From Flavobacterium tagetis (GTDB taxonomy: Bacteria > Bacteroidota > Bacteroidia > Flavobacteriales > Flavobacteriaceae): 64,000 nt of DNA. How positions within the stretch are numbered: the first letter of the stretch is position 1; each line of letters opens with the position of its first letter. The notes under the pieces are model-generated. The model was given only the letters and a program-made list of their open reading frames with translations. It had not been told where the DNA came from and ran no database searches. Position numbers and translations under genes: made by a program. Positions 38,119-46,120 of this stretch are shown here, piece by piece. The DNA is taken from contig NZ_JAERSF010000001.1 of the NCBI RefSeq assembly GCF_016735615.1, positions 1,504,899 to 1,568,898 on the forward strand, in the 5' to 3' direction.

Positions 38119-40438
38119 TGCCGTTTTGCTTTCTGCATTCGGAATTATATATGCCTGTGCAGATGGAGACTGGGATTATTTAGGGTCTTACAATTCAAAT
38201 TTTACTCCAGAAACTTTTGCAGACAAATCGTATTCGCCTTTGTTTTTATCGGGTGGAATTTTTTACGGAATCGGTTTTGACACCCAACATAATTCTCGTT
38301 TTAATAAAAATATAAAATCAGATTGGGCAGATTATTTAAAAGGAAAAGTCGACACAACAACAGTTAATTATTTTTTGATTGGTGATGAAAAGCCTAGATA
38401 TTATTCTGATGAAAAGAATGCAATCAAAAATAAAGAAGAAATAGAAGGTTTGCATGTTTATTATAAAACAAAAAAAGAAAATAAAAGCACGCAAAAATGG
38501 GGCAAAAAGCTTAATCTGAAAGATGAAAAAGTAAAAAACTTTGTTGAATTTCTGTATTTGGCTCAAAAAATAGAAACAGTATCTATTGGAGACGATTATT
38601 GGAGCTACGATCCTGTTGTGGCAAAAACTTTCAATGATGCCAAAATGATTCAGTCGATAGAAAATGTCTACAATACTTTGTCAGATCCGTTTTTGAAAAA
38701 CCGATATTGGTTCCTGACCATGAAAGCTCGTTTTTATAGTAATGACAAACAAAAAGCGATTGATTTTTTTAATAAAACCGAAAGTTCTGTTGCCAAGAAT
38801 ACTTTGTATTATCGTGCTTTGGCGTATGTTGCCGGAATTAATTATAAGCAGAAAAAATACGCGACTTCAAATTATTTATATGCGCAAGTATTTGATAAAT
38901 GTCCAGAATTAAGAGTGGTTACTGCTTATAGCTTCAAACCAAAAAATGAGTCAGATTGGACTAAGGCTTTGGCTTTGGCAAAAGCCAACAAAGAAAAAGC
39001 GGCGCTTTGGGCGATTCATGGATATTATAAAGATGAAAAACAAGCAATTGAAAAAATCTACGAACTAGATCCAAAAAGCGAACATTTGAATTATCTTGGA
39101 ACGAGATTGGTTAATTCGTTAGAGCAAAAAATAAATAATTCGTTTCAGATAGACGGACAAGGAGAAAATCAGAAACCAAAACCGCAGACTGTTGCGGAAA
39201 ATAAAGTAGAAAATAAAGCAAAAGTAGACAATAGCGCTGTTGATTTGATAGCGAAAATTTCTGCTGCAGGAAATACCGATAAGCCTTATTTGTGGGATAT
39301 TGCACTTGGATATCTTCAAACGCTAAAAGGCGATTATGCCAATGCAGATAAAAATTACAGCAAAGCTGAAAAAACACTTCCGAAAACAGAATTGGCAGGA
39401 ATGCAGCTTCGCTTATTGCGTTTTGTGAATAACTTAAGCAAGATTGATAAGCTGACAGATAAAAACGAAAAAACTATTCTGGCTGATTTAAATTGGCTAT
39501 ACACTGAACTTCCTAAAAATTATAAAGGAGACACATTTCGTTATCAGAATGCTTCTTCATGGAGCAGAAGCTATTTGTCACATTTGTATAAAGAACAAGG
39601 AAATCAGGTTATGGCTGAGATTTATGGAGAATCCCGCTATAGTTATTGGAACGATGGAAATGCATATTATGACAATGAAAAGAATTTGCTGGCAATAAAA
39701 AGCTTTATGGAGAAATCTAATAAAACAGAAATCGAGAAAATTGGTGCAGGAATTTATAGCTTAAAACTGAAAGACATTAATAATTTCCAAGCAATTCAGT
39801 CAACTTTCAAAAACAAAATTCCAGAAGCAATTGCATTTATGCAACAAACAGATTCTGTTCAGTATGTTAAATTCTTGGGAAATCCGTTTAACGGAAATAT
39901 AAAAGATTGCCACGATTGTGAGCATGCAGCATATCAAAAAAGAAAATATACTTACATGGATTTCTTGTCTACAATAAAAGAAATGCAGGATAAACTAGCT
40001 CAGAAAGAAGATGTTTATACAAATAGTCTTTTGTTAGGAAATGCGTTTTATAATATTTCTCATTTTGGAAACGGAAGAACTTTTTACGAAATGAGCATTG
40101 TGGGTTACGGATCAGGCCCGTATTCATTTAGAGATTCGATGAAAGATATGATTACGAATAACTCGGTTTCTAAAATGTATTATCAGAAAGCTTTTGAAGC
40201 AGCTTCGAATAAAGAACAAAAAGCAAAATGTTTGTATCTGATTTCGAAATGCGAACGAAATGACTATTACAATAAAAAATACAATAGCATAAATAGTTAT
40301 TGGGAAATTCAAGATGATAAAGTTAATTTTATTGCCTGGAACTCGTTCAAAGCTTTAAGAAAAGACTATTCTGACACGAAATATTATCAGGATGTAATTG
40401 CAGAATGCGGTTATTTTAGAACATACACGAACCAATAA
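38078..40438 (+). CDS. Hypothetical exported protein with TPR-like helices, 786 aa
   Basis: Signal peptide with a possible lipobox (LLSAFGIIYAC). Mostly helical and rich in Lys, Asn and Tyr, with repeats that look TPR-like (YRALAYVAGINYKQKKYATSNYLYAQ; LWDIALGYLQTLKGDYANADKNY; ALLLGNAFYNISHFG-like region) and a CHDCEHAAY cysteine-histidine motif. It starts 41 bases before the end of the preceding lipoprotein gene. The pair probably acts together at the outer membrane or in the periplasm. Function unknown. Confidence 0.8.
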   Translation: MKKILLSRLFLASSAVLLSAFGIIYACADGDWDYLGSYNSNFTPETFADKSYSPLFLSGGIFYGIGFDTQHNSRFNKNIKSDWADYLKGKVDTTTVNYFLIGDEKPRYYSDEKNAIKNKEEIEGLHVYYKTKKENKSTQKWGKKLNLKDEKVKNFVEFLYLAQKIETVSIGDDYWSYDPVVAKTFNDAKMIQSIENVYNTLSDPFLKNRYWFLTMKARFYSNDKQKAIDFFNKTESSVAKNTLYYRALAYVAGINYKQKKYATSNYLYAQVFDKCPELRVVTAYSFKPKNESDWTKALALAKANKEKAALWAIHGYYKDEKQAIEKIYELDPKSEHLNYLGTRLVNSLEQKINNSFQIDGQGENQKPKPQTVAENKVENKAKVDNSAVDLIAKISAAGNTDKPYLWDIALGYLQTLKGDYANADKNYSKAEKTLPKTELAGMQLRLLRFVNNLSKIDKLTDKNEKTILADLNWLYTELPKNYKGDTFRYQNASSWSRSYLSHLYKEQGNQVMAEIYGESRYSYWNDGNAYYDNEKNLLAIKSFMEKSNKTEIEKIGAGIYSLKLKDINNFQAIQSTFKNKIPEAIAFMQQTDSVQYVKFLGNPFNGNIKDCHDCEHAAYQKRKYTYMDFLSTIKEMQDKLAQKEDVYTNSLLLGNAFYNISHFGNGRTFYEMSIVGYGSGPYSFRDSMKDMITNNSVSKMYYQKAFEAASNKEQKAKCLYLISKCERNDYYNKKYNSINSYWEIQDDKVNFIAWNSFKALRKDYSDTKYYQDVIAECGYFRTYTNQ

Positions 40439-40448
40439 ATTTGTAGCA

Positions 40449-40853
40449 ATGGTAAACAAAATAGAACATATCGGGATTGCAGTAAAAAATATGGATGATG
40501 CCAATGTTTTGTTCGAAAAAATGCTGGGTGTTCCGTCTTATAAAATGGAAGCTGTAGAAAGCGAAGGTGTACTAACTTCTTTCTTTCAAACGGGAAATAA
40601 TAAAATTGAGCTTTTGGTGGCGACAAATCCCGAAAGTCCGATTGCTAAATTTTTGGAGAAAAAAGGAGAAGGAATTCATCACATTGCTTTTGATGTTGAT
40701 GATATCGAAGCTGAAATTAGCCGTCTAAAAAATGAAGGGTTTGTCTTGATTAACGAAGTTCCGAAGAAAGGTGCCGACAATAAATTGGTCGTTTTTCTGC
40801 ATCCGAAGAACACAAATGGCGTTTTGGTGGAGCTTTGTCAAGAAATTAAATAA
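40449..40853 (+). CDS. mce: Methylmalonyl-CoA epimerase
   Basis: 134 aa from ATG 40449 (MVNKIEHIGIAVKNMDDA). VOC/glyoxalase-fold protein with metal-ligand regions HIGIAV (His), ELLVAT (Glu), GIHHIAFDV (His) and GVLVELCQ (Glu). It interconverts the (R) and (S) forms of methylmalonyl-CoA for propionate metabolism. The longer frame from 40398 overlaps the preceding gene and lacks homology-like sequence. The mutase genes are not in this window. Confidence 0.9.
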   Translation: MVNKIEHIGIAVKNMDDANVLFEKMLGVPSYKMEAVESEGVLTSFFQTGNNKIELLVATNPESPIAKFLEKKGEGIHHIAFDVDDIEAEISRLKNEGFVLINEVPKKGADNKLVVFLHPKNTNGVLVELCQEIK

Positions 40854-41001
40854 AAAAAATGTCGTTTTAATTTTTGAATAAGATGTTGAAAATCAATTTT
40901 GTTCTTTGGTATTAAACAAAAGTTTTAAAATTAAATTAAAATGATGTCTTAAAATATTTGGAGTGAATGAAAAATAGTAGTAATATTGCATCCTCTAAAC
41001 C

Positions 41002-41075
41002 GGTCCTATAGCTCAGCTGGTTAGAGCACCTGACTCATAATCAGGTGGTCCCTGGTTCGAGCCCAGGTGGGACCA
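41002..41075 (+). tRNA. tRNA with CAT anticodon (tRNA-Met or tRNA-Ile2)
   Basis: 74-base cloverleaf: acceptor GGTCCTA/TGGGACC, D-arm GCTCAGCTGGTTAGAGC, anticodon arm CCTGA-CTCATAA-TCAGG with anticodon CAT, T-arm CCTGGTTCGAGCCCAGG, discriminator A. CCA is not encoded. The C4-G69 and C5-G68 acceptor pairs resemble E. coli tRNA-Ile2, whose CAT is converted to lysidine by TilS, more than elongator tRNA-Met, so identity is left open. Confidence 0.93.
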
Positions 41076-41090
41076 CTCTTTTAGAAACAC

Positions 41091-41121
41091 AAAGCCTTTA
41101 CAGAAATGTAGAGGCTTTTTT
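41091..41121 (+). terminator. Terminator after the CAT tRNA
   Basis: AAAGCCTTTACA, short loop, TGTAGAGGCTTT, T-run. Confidence 0.85.
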
Positions 41122-41234
41122 GTTTGCGTCACTTTTTAAAATGTGAAAATTGAAATTTTTACGTTAGAATAATTGAACTCCTATTTCTGTAAAATGCCTT
41201 AACTTTATCCGTCCAAAACAAATTTAATCTTCAG

Positions 41235-41654
41235 ATGGATAGATTAACTCCCGAACAGAGGAGGAAAACTATGCAGGCGATAAAAAGCACTGCTACAAAA
41301 GGCGAAGTAAGGCTTGCTAAAGCATTATGGAAATTGGGTCACAGATACCGAAAAAACAATAAGAAAGTATTTGGAAGGCCTGATCTTACTTTTGCCAAAT
41401 ATAAAATTGCCATTTTTGTTGATAGCGAATTTTTTCATGGAAAAGATTGGGGAACCGAACAGCTAAGAATTAAAACGAATCGAGAATATTGGATTCCAAA
41501 AATTGAAAGGAATATTCAGCGTGACGAAGAGGTCAATGCTTTTCTAATTTCTGAAAACTGGACTGTTTTAAGGTTCTGGAGTAAAGAAATTGAGAAGAAT
41601 CTAGAGGTTTGTCTAGCAAAAATTGAAGGGACAATTATGCTTTTAAGTATTTAA
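41235..41654 (+). CDS. vsr: Very-short-patch-repair endonuclease
   Basis: 139 aa. Vsr family: RLTPEQRRKTMQAIKSTATKGEVRLAKALWKLGHRYRKN at the N-terminus, the catalytic aspartate in KVFGRPDLTF, then KIAIFVDSEFFHGKDW and a C-terminal ENWTVLRFWSKEIEKN. In E. coli Vsr nicks beside T:G mismatches formed by deamination of 5-methylcytosine. The zinc-binding cysteines of E. coli Vsr are absent here, as in related variants. Its stop overlaps by 4 bases the stop of the convergent C5-methyltransferase gene, the classic partner. Confidence 0.88.
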   Translation: MDRLTPEQRRKTMQAIKSTATKGEVRLAKALWKLGHRYRKNNKKVFGRPDLTFAKYKIAIFVDSEFFHGKDWGTEQLRIKTNREYWIPKIERNIQRDEEVNAFLISENWTVLRFWSKEIEKNLEVCLAKIEGTIMLLSI

Positions 41655-42637
41655 ATTTTTTCAGCTTTTTGCTGTCTAGCTTCTGCTTTCTCAATGCATT
41701 TAAATATTTCAGAAGCAAGTCTTTTGATGACAGGCATGCTTACCGAATTTCCAGCTTGTTTATATAAGCTAGAATTTGAAATTTTGGGTAATTTGTAATG
41801 ATCTGGAAAACCCTGAAAACGAAAACATTCTCTTGGAGTTAATTTTCTAAAGCCAAATTCAGTTGTAATAATTGGGACATTGTGGCCGCCGGTTCCCATA
41901 TTTGCAGTTAAAGTAGGGCAAACTTCTTTTTTGTTTTCTCGTACGTAATGTCTCCTGAACTGATAAATTCTGTCTTCTCTCACAACCGCTTCTTTCAGTG
42001 TGTTATACATGTATTTGTCTTCTGTATAATAGAATTTTTTATCGACTTTTTCTTTTGTGATCAAATCGCTAACCTTTTTTGTTAATTCTTCTTTTTCAGG
42101 GAAACTGAATTTGAAGCCTTTTTTAACGAAATCTTTGTCGAAAGCAACCATGAAAATTCGTTCCCGATTATGTGGGATATTTCCAAAATCTTTAGTGTTT
42201 AAGATGGCAGAGTCAAATGTATAATTGCGTTTTTTTATTTCGCGCTGAATTACTTTTATTGTGTTTCCTTTGTCGTGCCCTTTTAGGTTTTTGACATTTT
42301 CGAGAAATACCACTTTTGGCCGCATTTCGTCAATAAAATCCAATATTTTAAAAAAGTGGTTTCCTCTACTGTCGTTAAAGCCTTTTCTATGGCCCGCAAG
42401 AGAAAAGGGCTGGCAAGGGAATCCAGCGGTAAGAATGTCAACTTTATTGAGTTTTCTAACATCAAGTTGCATTACGTCGCTTTCAATAAGAGTGTGTTCA
42501 AAATTGTTTCTGTAGGTAACGCAAGCTTTTTTGTCAAACTCATTTGCCCATTCTAATTTAAAACCTGCATTTTCAAATCCTAAGCAAATACCTCCAACAC
42601 CCGCATATAAACTTCCGACTGTATATTGGTTTTTCAT
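41651..42637 (-). CDS. dcm: DNA (cytosine-5-)-methyltransferase
   Basis: 328 aa. All main C5-methyltransferase motifs are present: I (SLYAGVGGICLGFENAGF), IV (TAGFPCQPFSLAG with catalytic Cys), VI (ENVKNL), VIII (YQFRRHYV), IX (KLTPRECFRFQGFP) and X (YKQAGNSVSMPVI). The target-recognition part between VIII and IX is short, comparable to HhaI-type enzymes; the target sequence cannot be read from it. Paired with vsr. No restriction endonuclease or controller gene is visible in the flanking DNA, so it may be an orphan methylase. Confidence 0.93.
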   Translation of the reverse strand: MKNQYTVGSLYAGVGGICLGFENAGFKLEWANEFDKKACVTYRNNFEHTLIESDVMQLDVRKLNKVDILTAGFPCQPFSLAGHRKGFNDSRGNHFFKILDFIDEMRPKVVFLENVKNLKGHDKGNTIKVIQREIKKRNYTFDSAILNTKDFGNIPHNRERIFMVAFDKDFVKKGFKFSFPEKEELTKKVSDLITKEKVDKKFYYTEDKYMYNTLKEAVVREDRIYQFRRHYVRENKKEVCPTLTANMGTGGHNVPIITTEFGFRKLTPRECFRFQGFPDHYKLPKISNSSLYKQAGNSVSMPVIKRLASEIFKCIEKAEARQQKAEKI

Positions 42638-42960
42638 CTGATTAATTGAGGTTGAGGGTAGATTTGGATTTATCGTGTGAAATTTAGTTATTGCAAATAT
42701 ATTAATTTGAGAACATTCTCGTTTATGTAATTACAGTTAGATCCAAACTTCTTTTTTTGACATAAATTGTAGTAAAGGAAATTTAGTCGCAAAGTGTAGA
42801 AGTAAAGGTTTTGTTAAAATCAGGAAATTCTTATAAGCTTCAAAGGCTTGTGGATAGTAATAAATAAATGATTTTGCACTCCAGAGCGTTTTGTGAAAAG
42901 GATTAAAAGAATCTTAGAAAAAAAATGTTAAAATTTGTCTTGCCTTTTTTCGGTTAAAAG

Positions 42961-42990
42961 TTGGTTTTGAGCAAAAAACTTATACTTTTG
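42961..42990 (+). promoter_or_regulatory. Promoter of the 90-aa exported protein gene
   Basis: TTG at 42961-42963, 19-base spacer, TACTTTTG at 42983-42990. It lies about 100 bases before the start, in the 452-base gap after dcm (42638-43089). The rest of that gap shows no ORF or structured RNA that I can recognise. Confidence 0.65.
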
Positions 42991-43089
42991 TCCAAGATTT
43001 TGGAGATAGAATTTTAATTGTGTGAAATTTCTATCAAAGAATATTTGTCGATAATTATCTAGACTTGCAATTTGCAATAGCTTGAATTT

Positions 43090-43362
43090 ATGAAAAATCT
43101 AAAAGCCCCATTTTTAGTAATTGCCTTATTTTTGAATGTTTTATTAGTATCTGCGGAAACTTCTTCGCATCCGCCTACTCCAAGTGCAAGTACTGCCAGA
43201 AGTATGGCTACAACGGCTGAGGGAGAAGAGTGTCCTCCATTGTATCCTGACTGTGATGATGCTTTTCCAATAAATCAAAATATTATGTTTCTAGTAATCG
43301 GTGGTTTGGCTTTAGGTCTTACTGTAATATATAAAAATGAAATAAAAAAAGCTTCAATTTAA
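43090..43362 (+). CDS. Small exported membrane protein, 90 aa
   Basis: Signal peptide (KAPFLVIALFLNVLLVSAE), a Ser/Thr/Pro linker, an acidic cysteine pair (EECPPLYPDCDDAFP) and a C-terminal membrane helix (IMFLVIGGLALGLTVIY) ending in a basic tail. It resembles sorting-tail-like small proteins seen in Flavobacterium, but I do not recognise a named family. The stop codon lies in the middle of the terminator stem. Confidence 0.7.
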   Translation: MKNLKAPFLVIALFLNVLLVSAETSSHPPTPSASTARSMATTAEGEECPPLYPDCDDAFPINQNIMFLVIGGLALGLTVIYKNEIKKASI

Positions 43363-43377
43363 ATTGAAGCTTTTTTT
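43344..43377 (+). terminator. Terminator overlapping the end of the 90-aa ORF
   Basis: Perfect palindrome AAAGCTTCAATTT / AAATTGAAGCTTT followed by T-run; it contains the stop at 43360-43362. It also serves the convergent ribE. Confidence 0.9.
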
Positions 43378-43395
43378 ATGGGAAAGTCTAAAGGA

Positions 43396-43986
43396 TTATT
43401 TGTTTATCGAATAAAGTCTAGAGATGTATTTTCCAACTACATCAAATTCAAGATTGATTTTTGTTCCAACTTTGAAATCTTTAAAATTAGTGTGCTCATA
43501 AGTGTACGGGATAATTGAAACACTAAATTCATTTGTTTTAGAATTTACAACTGTAAGACTAACTCCATTTACTGTAATAGAGCCTTTTTCGATTGTTATA
43601 TTGTTTTGGTTTTTGTCATACTCAAAAGTGTAATTCCAGCTTCCGTTTGCTTCTTCAATTTTGATGCAAGTTCCAGTTTGATCTACGTGACCTTGTACAA
43701 TATGCCCGTCTAAACGATCGCCGAGTTTCATTCCTCTTTCCAAATTAACAATATCGCCAGTTTTCCAATCGCCGATGTTGGTTTTTAAAATCGTTTCGTC
43801 TATTGCGGTTACGGTATAAAGAGAATCTTTGATAGCTACTACTGTAAGGCATATTCCGTTGTGCGAAACGCTTTGGTCTATTTTTAATTCGTTAGTTATT
43901 GATGAGTCAACTGTTATATGAAGATTGTTTTGATCTTTTTTGATTTCGTGAACCTTGCCGAGTGTTTCTATAATTCCTGTGAACAT
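43396..43986 (-). CDS. ribE: Riboflavin synthase alpha subunit
   Basis: 196 aa, two homologous beta-barrel lumazine-binding domains: MFTGIIETLGKVHEI ... SHNGICLTVVAI and GHIVQGHVDQTGTC ... ITVNGVSLTVVNS. It dismutates two 6,7-dimethyl-8-ribityllumazine to riboflavin. No FMN riboswitch upstream. It is divergent from pdxA, with 57 bases between start codons. Confidence 0.94.
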   Translation of the reverse strand: MFTGIIETLGKVHEIKKDQNNLHITVDSSITNELKIDQSVSHNGICLTVVAIKDSLYTVTAIDETILKTNIGDWKTGDIVNLERGMKLGDRLDGHIVQGHVDQTGTCIKIEEANGSWNYTFEYDKNQNNITIEKGSITVNGVSLTVVNSKTNEFSVSIIPYTYEHTNFKDFKVGTKINLEFDVVGKYISRLYSINK

Positions 43987-44002
43987 TGTGGTTTTATTTT
44001 AC

Positions 44003-44023
44003 TAAATTTGCACATCAAAATTA
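44003..44023. promoter_or_regulatory. Divergent -7 boxes for pdxA and ribE
   Basis: Plus strand TAAATTTG (44003-44010) faces pdxA; minus strand TAATTTTG (44023-44016) faces ribE. Both match TAnnTTTG and lie in the 57-base gap, so the two promoters overlap. Confidence 0.5.
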
Positions 44024-44043
44024 GTAATAAATAAACTGAGCTC

Positions 44044-45093
44044 ATGAATAAAAAAGCAGAAAATATAATTGTTGGAATTTCAGTAGGAGATTTAAACGGT
44101 ATTGGAAGCGAAGTTATACTGAAAACATTCGAAGATTCTCGTATGTTGGAATTGTGTACGCCGGTTATTTTTGCAAATGCTAAAATTCTTTCTTTTGTTA
44201 GAAAAAGTTTTACATCAACAGTTCAATTTCACGGAGTTGATAAATTGGATCAGGTTATTCCTGGAAAAGTAAACGTTCTAAATCTTTGGAGGGAAGGTGT
44301 TGATATAAACTTTGGAGTAAATGATCCGAAAATAGGAGAGTATGCAATTAAATCTTTTACAGCAGCAACAAAAGCTTTGAAAGATGGTGAGATTGATGTT
44401 CTAGTAACAGCTCCTATTAATAAATATAATATACAATCTGAAGATTTTAAATTTCCGGGCCACACCGATTATTTGAATCAGGAATTAGAGGGCGATGCAC
44501 TTATGATGATGGTTCAAGATAATTTGCGAGTAGGTTTAATTACAGATCATGTTCCTTTAAACGAAGTTGCTTCTCATTTAACAGAAGAATTAATTACTAA
44601 AAAAATTGAAACTATTAAAAAATCTCTAGTTCAGGATTTTAGTATCGTAAAGCCGAAAATTGCAGTTTTAGGACTTAATCCCCATGCTGGTGATGGCGGT
44701 GTAATTGGAAAAGAAGATGATTTAGTTTTAAAGCCAACATTAAAGAAAATATTTGATTCTGGGACAATGGCTTTTGGTCCATTTCCTGCAGATGGTTTTT
44801 TTGGAAGCGGTCATTATGAAAAATATGATGCTATTGTAGCGATGTATCACGATCAAGGATTGATTCCGTTTAAAACACTTTCTTTTGGAAAAGGAGTGAA
44901 TTACACAGCAGGTTTGGATAAGGTTAGAACCTCTCCAGATCACGGTACAGCTTATGATATAGCAGGAAAAGACATGGCAGATTACAATTCGTTTAAAGAA
45001 GCAGTCTATCTTGCGATCGATATTTTTCGCTCGCGTAATCAGTATGAGGAGATTAGCCAAAAACCTCTTAAAATAAAAGAAAAACAGTTATAA
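44044..45093 (+). CDS. pdxA: 4-hydroxythreonine-4-phosphate dehydrogenase
   Basis: 349 aa. PdxA pattern: GISVGDLNGIGSEVILKTF at the N-terminus, metal-ligand histidines in FPGHTDYLNQEL, GLNPHAGDGGVIG and AMYHDQGLIPFKTL, and a C-terminal TSPDHGTAYDIAGK. It acts in DXP-dependent pyridoxal phosphate synthesis. It begins the run toward rpmF, fabH and accBC, a common gene order in Bacteroidota. Confidence 0.95.
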   Translation: MNKKAENIIVGISVGDLNGIGSEVILKTFEDSRMLELCTPVIFANAKILSFVRKSFTSTVQFHGVDKLDQVIPGKVNVLNLWREGVDINFGVNDPKIGEYAIKSFTAATKALKDGEIDVLVTAPINKYNIQSEDFKFPGHTDYLNQELEGDALMMMVQDNLRVGLITDHVPLNEVASHLTEELITKKIETIKKSLVQDFSIVKPKIAVLGLNPHAGDGGVIGKEDDLVLKPTLKKIFDSGTMAFGPFPADGFFGSGHYEKYDAIVAMYHDQGLIPFKTLSFGKGVNYTAGLDKVRTSPDHGTAYDIAGKDMADYNSFKEAVYLAIDIFRSRNQYEEISQKPLKIKEKQL

Positions 45094-45136
45094 ACAAAAA
45101 AAGGTGAATAAGATTATTAGATTTGTAATAATTTTA

Positions 45137-45144
45137 TATCTTTG
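45137..45144 (+). promoter_or_regulatory. -7 box upstream of the DUF177-rpmF operon
   Basis: TATCTTTG matches TAnnTTTG, 54 bases before the DUF177 gene start; the nearest TTG (45123) is too close for the usual spacing. Confidence 0.5.
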
Positions 45145-45198
45145 CACCCCAATTCAGATATCTAGTTTTAGAATCGAATTGATCAAATTGATGTTGAA

Positions 45199-45741
45199 AT
45201 GAGCAAAACAAAAGAATTTTTAATTCCTTTCGTAGGATTAAAACTAGGAAAACACCATTTTGAGTATCAAATAAATAACACGTTCTTTAAGAACTTTGAG
45301 TACGATGAGTTTCAAAGTTCAGATATTAAAGTCAATTTACTTTTCGATAAGAAAAGTAATATGTTAGAGTTAGAATTCAAACACAAAGGAACGGTAAACG
45401 TGCCTTGTGATCTGACAGGCGAGGATTTTGATTTACCTATAAAAGGGAAAATGAAACTGATTGTTCGCTTTGGAGACGAATTTAATGATGATAATGAAGA
45501 GTTGTTGATTTTACCACATGGTGAACATGAAGTAGATATTGCACAATATATTTATGAAATGATTGCACTTTCTGTTCCGCAGAAAAGAATTCACCCAGGT
45601 GTTAAAGATGGAAGTCTGCAAACAGAAGCTTTAACAAAACTAAATGAATTAAGTGTAAAAGAACAAAAAGAAGAGAGTAACAAAGAAGAAGATATTGACC
45701 CGCGTTGGGAAAAATTAAAGAAACTATTAACGGATAAATAA
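45199..45741 (+). CDS. DUF177 (YceD-like) protein
   Basis: 180 aa. The YceD family accompanies rpmF in many bacteria, and in plants a homologue helps 23S rRNA processing. Seen here: strands around SNMLELEFKHKGTVNVPCDLTGEDFDLPIKG, ELLILPHGEHEVDIAQYIYEMIALSVPQKR and an acidic C-terminus ending in DIDPRWEKLKKLL. It lies 9 bases before rpmF, so the two are co-transcribed. Confidence 0.9.
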   Translation: MSKTKEFLIPFVGLKLGKHHFEYQINNTFFKNFEYDEFQSSDIKVNLLFDKKSNMLELEFKHKGTVNVPCDLTGEDFDLPIKGKMKLIVRFGDEFNDDNEELLILPHGEHEVDIAQYIYEMIALSVPQKRIHPGVKDGSLQTEALTKLNELSVKEQKEESNKEEDIDPRWEKLKKLLTDK

Positions 45742-45750
45742 TATAGTAAA

Positions 45751-45945
45751 ATGGCACATCCTAAGAGAAAAACCTCGAAAACAAGAAGAGATAAGAGAAG
45801 AACACATTACAAAGCTACTGTAGCTCAAATCGCTACATGTCCTATTACAGGTGAGGCGCATTTATACCACAGAGCTTACTGGCATGAAGGTAAAATGTAC
45901 TACAGAGGGCAAGTTGTTATCGATAAATCTGAAGCGGTTGCTTAA
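45751..45945 (+). CDS. rpmF: 50S ribosomal protein L32
   Basis: 64 aa, basic. Starts [21 protein letters not shown], the typical L32 N-terminus, followed by [15 protein letters not shown]. The four-cysteine zinc ribbon is reduced here: only one cysteine is seen. Located in the DUF177-rpmF-fabH-accBC order found widely. Confidence 0.96.
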
Positions 45946-46120
45946 TACGTTTTTGTAAATTATACTAGAACTCTCACATAGTGAGAGTTTTTTTTGTTGG
46001 TTATAATTTTCGTTTTTTAGGAAAATATAGACAAATTCGTTACGTTTTTTTTTGTAATTTTCGGGTCTTTTAAAAATTTTTCAAATTATCATTAATTTGA
46101 AAGGAAAATAATAGAATATA

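Noticed and set aside
41002..43089. vsr/dcm as an island integrated at the CAT tRNA
   Set aside because: No copy of the tRNA 3' end is visible downstream, and no integrase is present.
43987..44043. FMN riboswitch upstream of ribE
   Set aside because: The gap to pdxA is only 57 bases, too short for the aptamer, and has no matching motif.
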